Shown here in pieces: positions 9,315 to 17,857 of a stretch of DNA of 64,000 nt. A model generated the notes under the pieces. That model did no database searches. It was not told where the DNA came from and saw only the letters and a list, made by a program, of their open reading frames with translations. A program made the translations under genes and the position numbers. Source of the DNA: CAVSMC01 sp963798655 (GTDB lineage: Bacteria; Pseudomonadota; Gammaproteobacteria; Burkholderiales; Casimicrobiaceae); NCBI GenBank assembly GCA_963798655.1, contig CAWCUH010000005.1:99593-163592 (forward strand), in the 5' to 3' direction. Position 1 is the stretch's first letter, and each line of letters starts with the position of its first letter.

Positions 9315-9727
9315 GAGCGAAATCAAGGACCGCGCTTGCGGCCGGTAGCTTTACGAAACGCGTGCACGCAATGGTGCGCTGGTACGAGGACCCGATCGAT
9401 CTTCCCGGACGCTGGTACCTGGAGGCGATCGCCGATCTGTTCAAGCACAATCGCCTCGCCAAGGGCACGTTCGTCGCGCTGGGACGCGTCATCTCGCTGC
9501 AGCACATCACGGTCCCCGTCTACCTGCTCGCAGGCGACGCCGACGACATCACCACCAAGGAGCAGGTGTTCAACACGGCGGAGCTCGTCGGCACGCCGAA
9601 GCACGAGATCGAGAAGCGGCTGGTGCCCGGCGGACACATCGGACTGTTCATGGGCTCGCGCACGCTCGAGCTCGCATGGTCCGCGATCGCGGCATGGATC
9701 AAGCGCCGCGAGTCGGCGCCGCGGTAG
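9315..9727 (+). pseudogene. C-terminal fragment of an alpha/beta-hydrolase (PHA synthase/depolymerase-like)
   Basis: The reading frame is open from a TGA at 9314-9316 to 9727. It encodes only the last third of an alpha/beta-hydrolase: a helix RWYEDPIDLPGRWYLEAI, the strand PVYLLAGDADDIT carrying the acidic triad-type Asp, and PGGHIGLFMG carrying the His. The nucleophile elbow (GxSxG) and the whole N-terminal half are missing. Such a C-terminal module occurs in polyhydroxyalkanoate synthase and depolymerase relatives. A GTG at 9362 could start a 121-aa product, but no good ribosome-binding site is visible. It is best read as a 5'-truncated remnant. Confidence 0.6.
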
Positions 9728-9780
9728 AGGCGACGCAGCCGCCGAATCGCCGGACGACGCATAGCGAGGAGATCGAAGCG

Positions 9781-10152
9781 ATGTTCGAAGTCATGCAAGG
9801 CTTCCCCAAGGAGGTACTCGCGGTACGTGCAACGGGCCGCATCGGTACCGACGACTATCGCGACATGCTGGTCCCCGAGGTCGCGCGGCGCATCGAGCGA
9901 CACCGATCGCTGCGCCTGCTGCTCTACCTCGGTCCGGAGTTCGAGGGCATGACGCCCGGCGCGATGTGGGCCGACGCGAAGCTCGGTGCATTGCACTGGG
10001 GTGACTTCGGCCGCATGGCGGTGGTGACCGACGTCGAATGGATCAACAACGCGGTGCGGCTGTTCGCGCCGCTGTTCCATCACCCCGTGCGCGCATTCCC
10101 GAACGCGCAGCTCGAGGAAGCCAAACGCTGGATCGTGCAGTCGGACGCGTGA
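9781..10152 (+). CDS. SpoIIAA-like (STAS-type) protein
   Basis: 123-aa soluble protein of the SpoIIAA-like family (DUF3478). The pattern FEVMQGFPKEVLAVRATGRIGTDDYRDMLVPEV, then RLLLYLGPEFEGMTPGAMWADAKLG and the MAVVTDVEWI strand are typical of these small Sfsp-like alpha/beta proteins, whose biochemical role is not established. GAGGAG lies about 11 nt upstream of the ATG at 9781, which fixes the start. It follows the truncated hydrolase by 53 nt on the same strand. Confidence 0.85.
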   Translation: MFEVMQGFPKEVLAVRATGRIGTDDYRDMLVPEVARRIERHRSLRLLLYLGPEFEGMTPGAMWADAKLGALHWGDFGRMAVVTDVEWINNAVRLFAPLFHHPVRAFPNAQLEEAKRWIVQSDA

Positions 10153-10217
10153 GCGCGCGAATCGTCGCGTCGCGCACGGCAAGATCCCAACCTCGTCGCC
10201 GCCATGCCGCGGCTTGC

Positions 10218-10703
10218 TCACCGGCTGTCTCCCAGTCGGCGCTCGAGCCGGTCCTCGACCTCGCCGATGTACGCAGCGAGCGTATTGCCCGATTGCTCGA
10301 TCGCCGAGCGCACGCTTTCCTGCACCCGATCGAGGCTGCTCTGTGTTGCCGTCCTCGTCTGCTCGTTATCGGCTTCGAGCTTCTGCAGGCGCTCCCCGAC
10401 GAAAGTGCGCAGCTCCGTAAAGCGCGACGCCTCCGCCTGATCGGCGAGCTCCCGCTGCGCCGCGAGCTCACGCGCGGTTCGGCGCGCCTCGAGGATGACC
10501 GTCGATTGCAGGTACACGACGTAGGCGAGAAAGAGCCCGCCAAGCAGTCCGGTGATGACCAGCATGATGAGCCCGAGCGGCGCCTGGACGCTCGTGAGGA
10601 CGAGCGAAAGCGTCGTAGGCTGCACGAAGGCGGTCCAGTTGACGGCGGCGAAAATCGCGAGCGCCAGGATCACCAGCACGACGAACAGGCTGCGCAGCGA
10701 CAT
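10218..10703 (-). CDS. LapA-domain (DUF1049) membrane protein
   Basis: 161-aa protein with two N-terminal membrane helices (about residues 5-25 and 42-68) followed by a long charged coiled-coil. The short WTAFVQPTTLSLVLTSVQAPLGLIM linker between the helices matches the LapA/YciS (DUF1049) domain, which in E. coli works with LapB in controlling lipopolysaccharide synthesis. The coiled-coil tail is longer than in E. coli LapA and no lapB is adjacent, so only the domain assignment is firm. AAGGAG sits 7 nt upstream of the ATG at 10703. Confidence 0.78.
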   Translation of the reverse strand: MSLRSLFVVLVILALAIFAAVNWTAFVQPTTLSLVLTSVQAPLGLIMLVITGLLGGLFLAYVVYLQSTVILEARRTARELAAQRELADQAEASRFTELRTFVGERLQKLEADNEQTRTATQSSLDRVQESVRSAIEQSGNTLAAYIGEVEDRLERRLGDSR

Positions 10704-10893
10704 CGAAGTCTCCTTGTGGGCTTGCGCTCTGAGGCGACGGCGACAGATCGTACCAACAACGACGCGTTCTGCACCAACGTGCCACGAGTTCACGCCACGT
10801 CGACGAGCTTCAGCTGGGACATGACCGGTTCTGATCGCGCGTCTTCACTTCGCATTCCGGACGCTGCGCGCCGCCGGCCAATGCACGGGAGAT

Positions 10894-11676
10894 TCATCGC
10901 AGCAAGCCGACCGTGCCGTCGTAGAGCAGCTTGGCGCCAATGACAAGGAGTGTCCAATAGCTGATCCGGTAGAAGATCGCTTCGTCGAGCTTCCCCTGGA
11001 TCACCACGCCGAGCTTCACTCCGACGGGTACGAGCGGCAGCAGCACCAGCGCGGTCGCGAGGTTGCCGAGATCGAGCTGGCCGAGCAGCGTATACGGCAC
11101 GATCTTCGCGTAGTTCGACGCGAAGAAGAACCAGACCGTCGTGCCGACGTAAACCGTTCGATCGAGTCGTTGCGGCAGCAGATACGCCATGATTGGGGGT
11201 GACCCCGCATGGGCGACGAAGCTTGTGACGCCGGACAGGCTCGACCAGAACACGCCACGCGGCCACGAGGCGCTGGCCGGCGAACTCCTGCGCGCCCAGC
11301 CGAAGATGTTGTTGAGAGCGAAAGTGACCGCGATCACGCCGATCGTCAGTCGCATGAGGTCGCCGGGGACTAGCGTGAAGATGAGCGAGCCGATCACGAT
11401 CCCGAGCGCGAGGCCCGTCAACAGGATCGGCATGTTGCGCCGGTCGTAGACGCCGCGGAAGGCGGCGAGTCCGAAGAGATCGATGCAGCACAGGATCGGC
11501 AGCATGAGCGCGGCCGCCTGCAACGGCGGAACGACGAGCGACAGGAGCGGCACTGCCATCCCGCCGAAGAGTCCCGGGATTCCCGTCTTTGAAATGCCGC
11601 TCAGCAGCACGACGGGCACGGCGATCGCGTAGAAATAGGGATCGCTGATGATCGCCGTGCCGGCGAGCGCGCTCAT
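10894..11676 (-). CDS. TauE/SafE-family sulfite/sulfonate exporter-like permease
   Basis: 260-aa integral membrane protein with about eight predicted helices in two similar halves, as in TauE/SafE (DUF81) permeases. Conserved glycine/proline-rich segments include GISKTGIPGLFGGMAVPLLSL in the first half and SLSGVTSFVAHAGSPPIMAYLLP in the second. Members move sulfite, sulfoacetate or other small anions, but the substrate here is unknown because no sulfur-metabolism gene is adjacent. The start at 11676 (MSALAGTAIISD) begins shortly before the first helix; upstream in-frame sequence is Arg-rich and unlikely to be translated. Confidence 0.85.
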   Translation of the reverse strand: MSALAGTAIISDPYFYAIAVPVVLLSGISKTGIPGLFGGMAVPLLSLVVPPLQAAALMLPILCCIDLFGLAAFRGVYDRRNMPILLTGLALGIVIGSLIFTLVPGDLMRLTIGVIAVTFALNNIFGWARRSSPASASWPRGVFWSSLSGVTSFVAHAGSPPIMAYLLPQRLDRTVYVGTTVWFFFASNYAKIVPYTLLGQLDLGNLATALVLLPLVPVGVKLGVVIQGKLDEAIFYRISYWTLLVIGAKLLYDGTVGLLR

Positions 11677-12075
11677 CGTCGATCCACGAAGTCGGATGCG
11701 AGGTTCGCGCAGCCCGCCTCTGCATTCACGCCGCAAGGCGCAGCGGCGTGTGCGGTGCCCATGAGCGAGACGCGCTCGTCGAGAAGCGCGACCGCGACGT
11801 CGCGCGCGCCCGTTGCGAACGCCGCAGCGGCGAAACGTCCGGAATTGGACCGCTTGTGAACGCCGGCAGGACCATTGGATTCGTACAAAAGCAACGCCGC
11901 CATTCGGCCGCACATCATGCCGAAGCTATCGATAAGGAAGTCGTCGTCGCCGCCGTTCGCCAATCGACGCGGTCGAACAGGCGGCCCGCTTTGGAGCGTT
12001 GCCTTGACAGCAACCGCGAGCCTACAACAATGGAGTCGGCGGGGCTTGACCTGCAACAAAATGCGCGATAGCGCG
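11677..12075. other. 399-nt intergenic region, no supported gene
   Basis: Lies upstream of the TauE/SafE gene and downstream of the DUF4230-like gene, both on the minus strand. Open frames exist on both strands (for example 11673-12059 minus) but they lack ribosome-binding sites and recognisable domains. A promoter for the TauE gene is expected here, but I cannot point to a convincing one. Confidence 0.5.
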
Positions 12076-12705
12076 TTACTGCCACTTGATGTGAGCGGTC
12101 CAGTCTGTCGCGCTGAACACGGCCTTTACGACCGCTTCCGCCGCTTGCTTCGCGCTTCGCGTGACCTCCGCGTCCCGTCCGGCGCGTTCCACCCTTTCCT
12201 GGGCGACTCTCATCGCGCCATCGATTGCCCTGGTCCGGTTGCTGTCGCCCGGGATGATGGCCTCTATGCCTTGATTGGATAGCGCGTACAGACGTGATCC
12301 GCCGTTTTCCGGCGAGTCGTGGTTGACACGCGCCTGCAACACTGTCGGCGCGGGCAGGATCACCGTTACATTGCGGCCGACCGTATCGACTGCTTCATAT
12401 TTGGCGGCCCTCAAGTCGGTACCTACCAGGCAATCGCCCTTCACGATCAGCAAGACCTTTGTTCCGCCGTACATGAGGTGCCAAGACGTCCACGGGATGC
12501 CGAGCGAACGCTCTTCCGTGAACTCCACGACGTCCGCCACGTTCACCCTGATGGAGACGAGGTGCCCCATCTCGTCGATCGCGTGTATCGGAGGCGGCGA
12601 TTTGCTCGTTGGCCGTGCGAGGAACGTGGTGGCGGCGCCCAGCGCGACGGCTGCCACGATCACGAGTATCCAGGTCAGTTGACCCTTATTGACGTTCGGA
12701 TGCAT
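12076..12705 (-). CDS. DUF4230-like single-pass membrane protein
   Basis: 209-aa protein with one N-terminal membrane helix (residues 10-28) and an exported soluble domain. The sequence LVSIRVNVADVVEFTEE followed by VLLIVKGDCLVGTDL and VILPAPTVLQARVNHD resembles the DUF4230 domain, a beta-rich domain of unknown function often seen in stress-linked envelope proteins. The last 50 residues form an amphipathic helix pair. The ATG at 12705 directly precedes the helix; the longer upstream frame is Arg/Pro-rich and probably untranslated. Confidence 0.6.
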   Translation of the reverse strand: MHPNVNKGQLTWILVIVAAVALGAATTFLARPTSKSPPPIHAIDEMGHLVSIRVNVADVVEFTEERSLGIPWTSWHLMYGGTKVLLIVKGDCLVGTDLRAAKYEAVDTVGRNVTVILPAPTVLQARVNHDSPENGGSRLYALSNQGIEAIIPGDSNRTRAIDGAMRVAQERVERAGRDAEVTRSAKQAAEAVVKAVFSATDWTAHIKWQ

Positions 12706-13014
12706 GTCGGTAGCTTTCGCCGGTGGAGCGTGCGGGAATCGAGTTCGAACGGAGCGATGCGGGGTTGGCGTGGTGTCCGGAGAACCGCGGGAATTCCACA
12801 CGTCGCCTGGATCGCGAGACTCCAAGCGCCCGTCCCCGCTTACCCGGAGGTCGACGATCGCGCGCGTGAACGAACCATTTTGTCAGCCTGGAGCCATAGC
12901 GATGTTCGAACGGCTCCAGGCGTTGCGAAATGGACTTGCAAGCAAACGGCACGCGACCGTCCGCCAAAGGTGCGGCGGACGCATATCAAGGCTACGCGTT
13001 TGCGCGACGACAGC

Positions 13015-13043
13015 TTGTCGCGCGCGTCGAGGCGGCTCATAAT
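13015..13043 (+). promoter_or_regulatory. sigma70-type promoter of the encapsulin operon
   Basis: TTGTCG at 13015-13020 and CATAAT at 13038-13043 are separated by exactly 17 bp, a near-consensus vegetative promoter. Transcription would begin near 13050 and run through a roughly 190-nt leader into the encapsulin cargo gene at 13241. No other gene lies between. The downstream edge overlaps a Fur-box-like palindrome. Confidence 0.6.
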
Positions 13044-13059
13044 GCGACTAATTCTCATT
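13041..13059 (+). promoter_or_regulatory. Fur-box-like operator over the encapsulin promoter
   Basis: The 19-mer AATGCGACTAATTCTCATT matches the symmetrical Fur-type sequence (AATGAGAAT, A, ATTCTCATT) at 17 of 19 positions. Its left arm overlaps the -10 hexamer and it covers the predicted transcription start, the position expected for iron-dependent repression. Iron regulation of the operon is inferred from this site. Confidence 0.6.
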
Positions 13060-13240
13060 CCTATTCGATCTCTCCGGCGCACGCCCGCCTGTCCGATGCA
13101 ATTAACCCGCAGTGACACCCGGGGGCGCCGACGCGCCTGGGAGCGCGCTCGGTGGCAGACCACGAAGCCTGCGTCGTCTTAAGGTCGTGCAAAGCGGCGC
13201 GAAGCGTTACGGTTCGTTCGATCATCGGAAGGAGAGCGCA

Positions 13241-13627
13241 ATGCCTGGATCAAGTAGCGGCTACCACGAAAGCCTCGACGTGCTGAAGGCGGAAACGCTG
13301 GATCGCCACCGTGCGATCTCCTCGTTGATGGAAGAGCTCGAAGCGATCGACTGGTACGACCAGCGCGTGGACGCGACCCGCGACAGCGAGCTCGGCGCAA
13401 TACTCGCGCACAATCGCGACGAAGAAAAAGAGCACGCGGCGATGGTGCTCGAGTGGCTGCGACGCCACGACACGAAGCTCGACGAGCATCTGCACAACTA
13501 TCTCTTCATCGAGCAATCGGTGCTGGAAAGGGAGCACGCGTTGGAGAGCAGCGCGGAGGTCCCCGCGCGCTCGAGTGACGACGCCTCGCTCGGCATCGGA
13601 AGCCTTCGCGAGCAGAGGCAGCGATGA
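13241..13627 (+). CDS. Encapsulated ferritin-like cargo protein (EncFtn)
   Basis: 128-aa encapsulin cargo ferroxidase. The two-helix EncFtn domain covers residues 7-95. Residues corresponding to the characterised Rhodospirillum rubrum metal sites are all present: E31, E32, E34, W38, E61, E62 and H65. EncFtn forms decameric rings that oxidise Fe(II) inside the shell, which then stores the mineral. The C-terminal SLGIGSL (residues 116-122), after a flexible linker, is the cargo-loading peptide that docks on the inner wall of the shell. GGAAGGAG lies upstream of the ATG at 13241. The stop overlaps the start of the shell gene (ATGA), so the two are translationally coupled. Confidence 0.95.
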   Translation: MPGSSSGYHESLDVLKAETLDRHRAISSLMEELEAIDWYDQRVDATRDSELGAILAHNRDEEKEHAAMVLEWLRRHDTKLDEHLHNYLFIEQSVLEREHALESSAEVPARSSDDASLGIGSLREQRQR

Positions 13628-14433
13628 ACGACCTCCTTCGACACCTCGCACCGGTTTCGGACGACGCGTGGGCGCAGATCGAGGCCGAAGCCAAGCGTTC
13701 GCTGAAGACAGCGCTCGCCGCCCGCAAGCTCGTCGATTTCGTTGGCCCGCTCGGCTGGGAAAGCTCGGCCGTTTCGCTGGGACGCGGCGAGCGCCTGGAG
13801 CGTTCGCTGCGATCGGGCGTCGAAGCGCGGCTACGCAAGGTGCAGCCGCTCGTCGAGCTGCGAACACCGTTCGAGCTCGCCCGCGAAGAGCTCGAAGCCG
13901 TTGCCCGCGGCGCGCACGATCCCGATCTCGATGCGGTGCGCCGCGCCGCGCACGAAGCGGCGCTCGCCGAGGACCGCGCGGTGTTTCATGGCTTTCCCGA
14001 GGCGGGGATCACCGGGCTCGCCCAAAGCAGTGCAGCGGCCAAATGCACGATCAGCGAGGACTATGCGGCCTATCCGGCTGTCGTGGCCGAGGCGATAAAC
14101 CGCCTGCGCGATGCGGGCGTGGCCGGTCCCTACGCGATCGCCCTGGGCCCTCGCTGCTACACCGGGCTCACGAAGAGCACGGTCGCCGGATTCCCGGTGA
14201 TCGAGCACGTGCGGCGGCTGCTCGAGGGACCCATCGTCTGGGCGCCGGGCATCAACGGTGCGGCGGTGCTCAGCGTCCGGGGCGGCGATTTCGAGCTGAC
14301 CGTTGGGCAGGACTTTTCGATTGGATATCTGGACCACACGGCGACGACGGTGCGTCTCTACCTGCAGGAGAGCTTCACCTTCCGCGTGCTCTCGCCTGAA
14401 GCGGCTGTCCCGCTCGCCTACGCGTCGGACTGA
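13624..14433 (+). CDS. Family 1 encapsulin nanocompartment shell protein
   Basis: 269-aa HK97-fold shell protein, the usual length for a T=1 family 1 encapsulin. The N-terminal MNDLLRHLAPVSDDAWAQIEAEA helix, the E-loop region around residues 50-75, KCTISEDYAAYPAVVAEAINRLRDAG, YAIALGPRCYTGL and the C-terminal QDFSIGYLDHTATTVRLYLQESFTFRVL are all diagnostic. It assembles into a hollow protein shell that holds the EncFtn cargo and sequesters iron. It overlaps the cargo gene by 4 nt, and the two form a complete two-gene iron-storage operon. Confidence 0.96.
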   Translation: MNDLLRHLAPVSDDAWAQIEAEAKRSLKTALAARKLVDFVGPLGWESSAVSLGRGERLERSLRSGVEARLRKVQPLVELRTPFELAREELEAVARGAHDPDLDAVRRAAHEAALAEDRAVFHGFPEAGITGLAQSSAAAKCTISEDYAAYPAVVAEAINRLRDAGVAGPYAIALGPRCYTGLTKSTVAGFPVIEHVRRLLEGPIVWAPGINGAAVLSVRGGDFELTVGQDFSIGYLDHTATTVRLYLQESFTFRVLSPEAAVPLAYASD

Positions 14434-14464
14434 AGCTCTCTCGCCGCGTGTCCCGCGATCCTGG

Positions 14465-14488
14465 GTCACCGCCGAAGGCCGGGGTGAC
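14465..14488. terminator. GC-rich hairpin between convergent encapsulin and DoxX genes
   Basis: GTCACC-GCC, loop GAA, GGC, two-base bulge, then GGTGAC form a 9-bp stem. There is no T run on either side, so it is at best an atypical bidirectional terminator, or a copy of a dispersed GC-rich extragenic palindrome. It lies just downstream of the encapsulin stop and of the DoxX gene's stop. Confidence 0.4.
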
Positions 14489-14556
14489 ACCCGCTGTTGC
14501 CTCGTTCTGCGACTTCAGCTTGCACTTGCCAACCGGCCGGACAGCGTCCGATCCCG

Positions 14557-14970
14557 CTACCTGCTCGCGCGAAGCCGGGCATCGACGCTCCAAGGACCCG
14601 GACCCGCCACCCACAGATAGAGAAACACAAAGCAGAAAAGCACGGCAAGGTCGCCGCCATTGAGGATCGGTAGCCAGTTCTTCGGCCAATGTGCGATGAA
14701 GTACGCGACCGCCATATCGCCCGACAGGATGAACGCGATGGGTCGGCTGAAAAGCCCGATCAATAGCAGAAACCCGCCTCCAGCTTCCAGCACGCCCTGG
14801 AGCCCGAGCAGAGACATCAGCTGGAGGTCGTCGAACATCGCCTGATGCGGCATCTGGAACAGCTTCGCAGTGCCATGCATCATGAAGAGCAGCGCCGTCA
14901 CAATACGCAATACACTCAACAGGCGCGGTGACCACCACTCGAAAAACGTTTGATAAGCAGGCATGTTCAT
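14557..14970 (-). CDS. DoxX-family membrane protein
   Basis: 137-aa protein with four predicted membrane helices. The pattern LLSVLRIVTALLFMMHGTAKLF, GLQGVLEAGGGFLLLIGLFSRP and the DMAVAYFIAHWPKN helix are typical of DoxX/YphA proteins. The role of this family is poorly defined, with links to thiol redox balance in some bacteria. It lies downstream of the AraC-type regulator on the same strand (158-nt gap) and could be its target. Confidence 0.88.
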   Translation of the reverse strand: MNMPAYQTFFEWWSPRLLSVLRIVTALLFMMHGTAKLFQMPHQAMFDDLQLMSLLGLQGVLEAGGGFLLLIGLFSRPIAFILSGDMAVAYFIAHWPKNWLPILNGGDLAVLFCFVFLYLWVAGPGPWSVDARLRASR

Positions 14971-15128
14971 CCTCTGTCGCTTGTAAAGCGGTCGACTTCA
15001 TTTCCTTGCAGGCCGAGGCAATCTCGGAATCCACGTCGAAACGCCTCATTCCGATATGGTGCGAGGTCGGATGCGCGCTTTGTGCGGCAAACGCAGGCGA
15101 TCGATGTAGGTCGCCGCTGCGCGGCCCT

Positions 15129-16169
15129 TTAGTGGAGCTCGGCGCGGCGGCGGTCGGCGGCCGAACATCGGATCTCCGTGGTTCGCTCGCGCCGCCAGGC
15201 GGCGGGCGGCCGACCCACGAGGCGCTTGAAGGCGCGCGTGAACGCCGCTTCCGAGTCATAACCGACGTCCTGCGCGATCGCGGCGACCGGTGCCTTCGTC
15301 TCCAGCAGCATGCGCGCGGCCGCCTGCATTCGCCACTGCGCGAGGTAATGCATCGGAGGAACGCCGACCAGGTGCACGAACCGCTCATGCAGCGCGGAGC
15401 GTGACAGGCCGACGCGCCGCCCGAGCTCGTCCACTGTCCAGTCCTGCGCGGGCTGCTCGTGGAGCAGGGTCAGTGCACGGCCGACCAGGCGATCGCCCAT
15501 GCCGACGAGCCATCCCGCGCTCCCGCCCGGCAAGCCGTCCACATAGCGCCGGACCGCGTCGACGAACAGCATTTCGCTCGATCGCGCGAGCATCGCTTCG
15601 GCGCCCGGGCGGCGCGACTCGCATTCGCCAAGGGCCCGACGCAGGAATTGCGCGATCCATCCATCGTCGTCGGCGCCCGGCAGGTGAAGCAGGCGCGGCA
15701 ATGCCGCGATCAGCGGATTGAACGGCTGCAAATCGCAGCCGAGGAAACCGCACACGATGGTCGTCTCGGCATCGAACCCCGCGGGCGCTGCCGACGGATG
15801 CGTGCTGCCGTCGTAAACGAGGCGAAGCGGCCGCGCCTCGTCCGTCGTGTCGCGGTACATGCGCAGGTCGGGGGGCTCGCCGCGCAGACCCGGTGCGCTC
15901 GACACGACGTGCGCATCGCCATGCGCGAACACCACCACGTCACCCGCTGCAAGGCGCGTTGCGGGCCCGTCGGGAATGGCGGCCCAGCAGCTGCCGCGCG
16001 CGACCACGTGGTACTCCATGACGTGTTCGACGCCCGACATCAGCAGCGGTGCGACCGTGCTCGATGCGGGCGCCTCGGCAGCCCATTCGCTGCGAGCGCT
16101 CACGTGGAAGAAAACCGCGCCGCGCAAGCGGACTTCGCGCAGCACGTGCGACAGCGCGTCCTGGCTCAT
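15129..16169 (-). CDS. AraC-family transcriptional regulator with cupin sensor domain
   Basis: 346-aa regulator. Residues 1-200 form an AraC-binding/cupin domain (FFHVSARSEWAAEAP, LLMSGVEHVMEYHVVARGSCWA, LAAGDVVVFAHGDAH); residues 235-330 carry the two helix-turn-helix motifs (WTVDELGRRVGLSRSALHERF and APVAAIAQDVGYDSEAAFTRAF). It should bind DNA and switch a nearby gene in response to a small ligand. The start at 16169 follows a GGAGCAGGC site; the upstream extension is Arg-rich. It is divergent from the DUF1326-DUF2182-oxidase operon and upstream of DoxX; either could be its target. Confidence 0.88.
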   Translation of the reverse strand: MSQDALSHVLREVRLRGAVFFHVSARSEWAAEAPASSTVAPLLMSGVEHVMEYHVVARGSCWAAIPDGPATRLAAGDVVVFAHGDAHVVSSAPGLRGEPPDLRMYRDTTDEARPLRLVYDGSTHPSAAPAGFDAETTIVCGFLGCDLQPFNPLIAALPRLLHLPGADDDGWIAQFLRRALGECESRRPGAEAMLARSSEMLFVDAVRRYVDGLPGGSAGWLVGMGDRLVGRALTLLHEQPAQDWTVDELGRRVGLSRSALHERFVHLVGVPPMHYLAQWRMQAAARMLLETKAPVAAIAQDVGYDSEAAFTRAFKRLVGRPPAAWRRERTTEIRCSAADRRRAELH

Positions 16170-16381
16170 GCCTGCTCCGGTGAAGGCGGTGAGGTGCGTG
16201 CGAACCGGCTCTAACGAGAGAGATCGACGACAGCGGGCAAAGTTTCCGCGACATCCGGTCAAGCATCGGCCACCGCCGTGCGGACAATTGGTTCGTATGC
16301 GACCGCGGTGGCGCACGGCCCACCGCGCACGCCGGTGTGGCACGCATGATGCCGCGGCGCGCTTTCATGAGGACACCCCAT

Positions 16382-17026
16382 ATGACGCCTTGGGAAATCG
16401 AAGGACGGGAACTGGTCAACTGCAACTGCGCGTACGGGTGCCCCTGCCAGTTCAATGCACGACCCACGAAGGGGAATTGCGAGGCGATGGGCGCCTTCGC
16501 GATCGATCGCGGCCACTACGGCGATGTTCGACTCGATGGGCAGAAGCTTGCCGTGGTGTTCCGCTGGCCCGGAGCCATCCACGAAGGCGGCGGCGAATGC
16601 CAGCCGGTCGTCGATTCGCGCGCGAACCCGCAACAGCGCCAGGCGCTGCTCAGAATCATGTCGGGGCAGGACACCGAGCCGTTCGCCACGATGTTCGCTG
16701 TCTTCGCCACGACGGTCGAGAAGGCGTTCGATCCGATCTACGCGCCGATCGAGTTCGACGTCGATGTCGACGCGCGGCGGGGAAAGGTGCGTGTCGACGG
16801 CGTGCTCGAGCTCGACGGCAAGCCGATCCGCAATCCGGTTACGGGAGCCGAGCACCGCGCGCGCATCGACCTGCCGAACGGCTTCGAATACGAGATCGCG
16901 GAAGTCGGATCGGCGTCGAGCCGCTCGCGCGGCAACATACCGCTCGAGCTCTCGAACAGCTATGCGCAGTTCGCGCACCTGCACATGAACAACAAGGGAC
17001 CGATCCGGCATCGCGCGCCACTGTGA
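16382..17026 (+). CDS. DUF1326 domain protein
   Basis: 214-aa soluble protein matching DUF1326. The N-terminal NCNCAYGCPCQF motif (Cys 14, 16, 20, 22) is the signature and probably binds a metal or cluster, though this has not been shown. Further family features are FAIDRGHYGDVRLDG and the C-terminal SYAQFAHLHMNNKG. Start at 16382 (MTPWEIEGREL); GAGGA lies about 10 nt upstream. It overlaps the following DUF2182 gene by 4 nt, and these two families are often found as a pair. Confidence 0.88.
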   Translation: MTPWEIEGRELVNCNCAYGCPCQFNARPTKGNCEAMGAFAIDRGHYGDVRLDGQKLAVVFRWPGAIHEGGGECQPVVDSRANPQQRQALLRIMSGQDTEPFATMFAVFATTVEKAFDPIYAPIEFDVDVDARRGKVRVDGVLELDGKPIRNPVTGAEHRARIDLPNGFEYEIAEVGSASSRSRGNIPLELSNSYAQFAHLHMNNKGPIRHRAPL

Positions 17027-17823
17027 TCGACGTCGAGCATCTGCTGCGTCAAGAGCGGGCGATCGTTGCGGCGGGGCTCGCCACGCTCGCCCTGCTCGCC
17101 TGGGCCTACGTCTGGCAAGGCGCGGGGATGGGCGCGTCCGCGCTCGCCATGACGCGGCTCGCGCTGTTCCCGCACCTGCAGCACGAGGCGATGGGGCCGA
17201 TGGCCGCGCCGCATTTCGGTATTGCGCTGATCGTCTGCATGTGGTGGGTGATGATGATCGCGATGATGGTGCCGAGCGCCGCGCCGTTCGTCCTGCTGTA
17301 CGCGCGCGTGCTGCGCCACGCGAGCGCGTCGGGCTCTTCCGGCTATGCATCGGCCGCGTTTCTCGTCGCCGGCTACCTCGCCGCGTGGCTTGGGTTCTCG
17401 GTGGCTGCGGCGGTCGCTCAGCAGCTTCTGGTAGTGGCCGGGCTCATCTCGCCGGGCATGCTGTGGTCCAGGAGCGCGCCGCTCTCGGCGGCGGTGCTCG
17501 CCGCAGCAGGCGTGTATCAGCTCTCGCCGCTCAAGGGCGCATGCCTGCGCCAATGCCGCGGTCCGATGGGCTTCCTGACGCAACACTGGCGGCCCGGCTG
17601 GTTAGGTGCCCTGCGCATGGGACTGCACAACGGTGCCTATTGCGTCGGCTGCTGCTGGATCCTGATGGCCCTGCTCTTTGTCGGCGGCGTGATGAACGTC
17701 GCGTGGATCGCCGCGCTCACGGTTTTGGTGCTCGTCGAGAAGGTGGCGCCGGCCGGGGAAGCGATCGGAAGGATCGCCGGCGTGGTCCTTCTTCTATGGG
17801 CGGGTGCCACGCTCGTCGTATGA
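17023..17823 (+). CDS. DUF2182 integral membrane protein
   Basis: 266-aa protein with six to seven helices. CMWWVMMIAMMVPSAAPFVLLYA, YQLSPLKGACLRQCRGP and GLHNGAYCVGCCWILMALLFVGGVMN are the conserved segments of this 'predicted metal-binding integral membrane protein' family. The GTG start at 17023 overlaps the stop of the DUF1326 gene (GTGA), which explains why the frame begins without an ATG. It probably acts with DUF1326 in the inner membrane; the role is unknown. Confidence 0.88.
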   Translation: MIDVEHLLRQERAIVAAGLATLALLAWAYVWQGAGMGASALAMTRLALFPHLQHEAMGPMAAPHFGIALIVCMWWVMMIAMMVPSAAPFVLLYARVLRHASASGSSGYASAAFLVAGYLAAWLGFSVAAAVAQQLLVVAGLISPGMLWSRSAPLSAAVLAAAGVYQLSPLKGACLRQCRGPMGFLTQHWRPGWLGALRMGLHNGAYCVGCCWILMALLFVGGVMNVAWIAALTVLVLVEKVAPAGEAIGRIAGVVLLLWAGATLVV

Positions 17824-17857
17824 TCAGAATTCACGTCAGGCGTGGAGGCTGGACGCG

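Noticed and set aside
11673..12059. 128-codon minus-strand open frame upstream of TauE/SafE
   Set aside because: No ribosome-binding site, no domain, and composition unlike its neighbours; kept only as an intergenic note.
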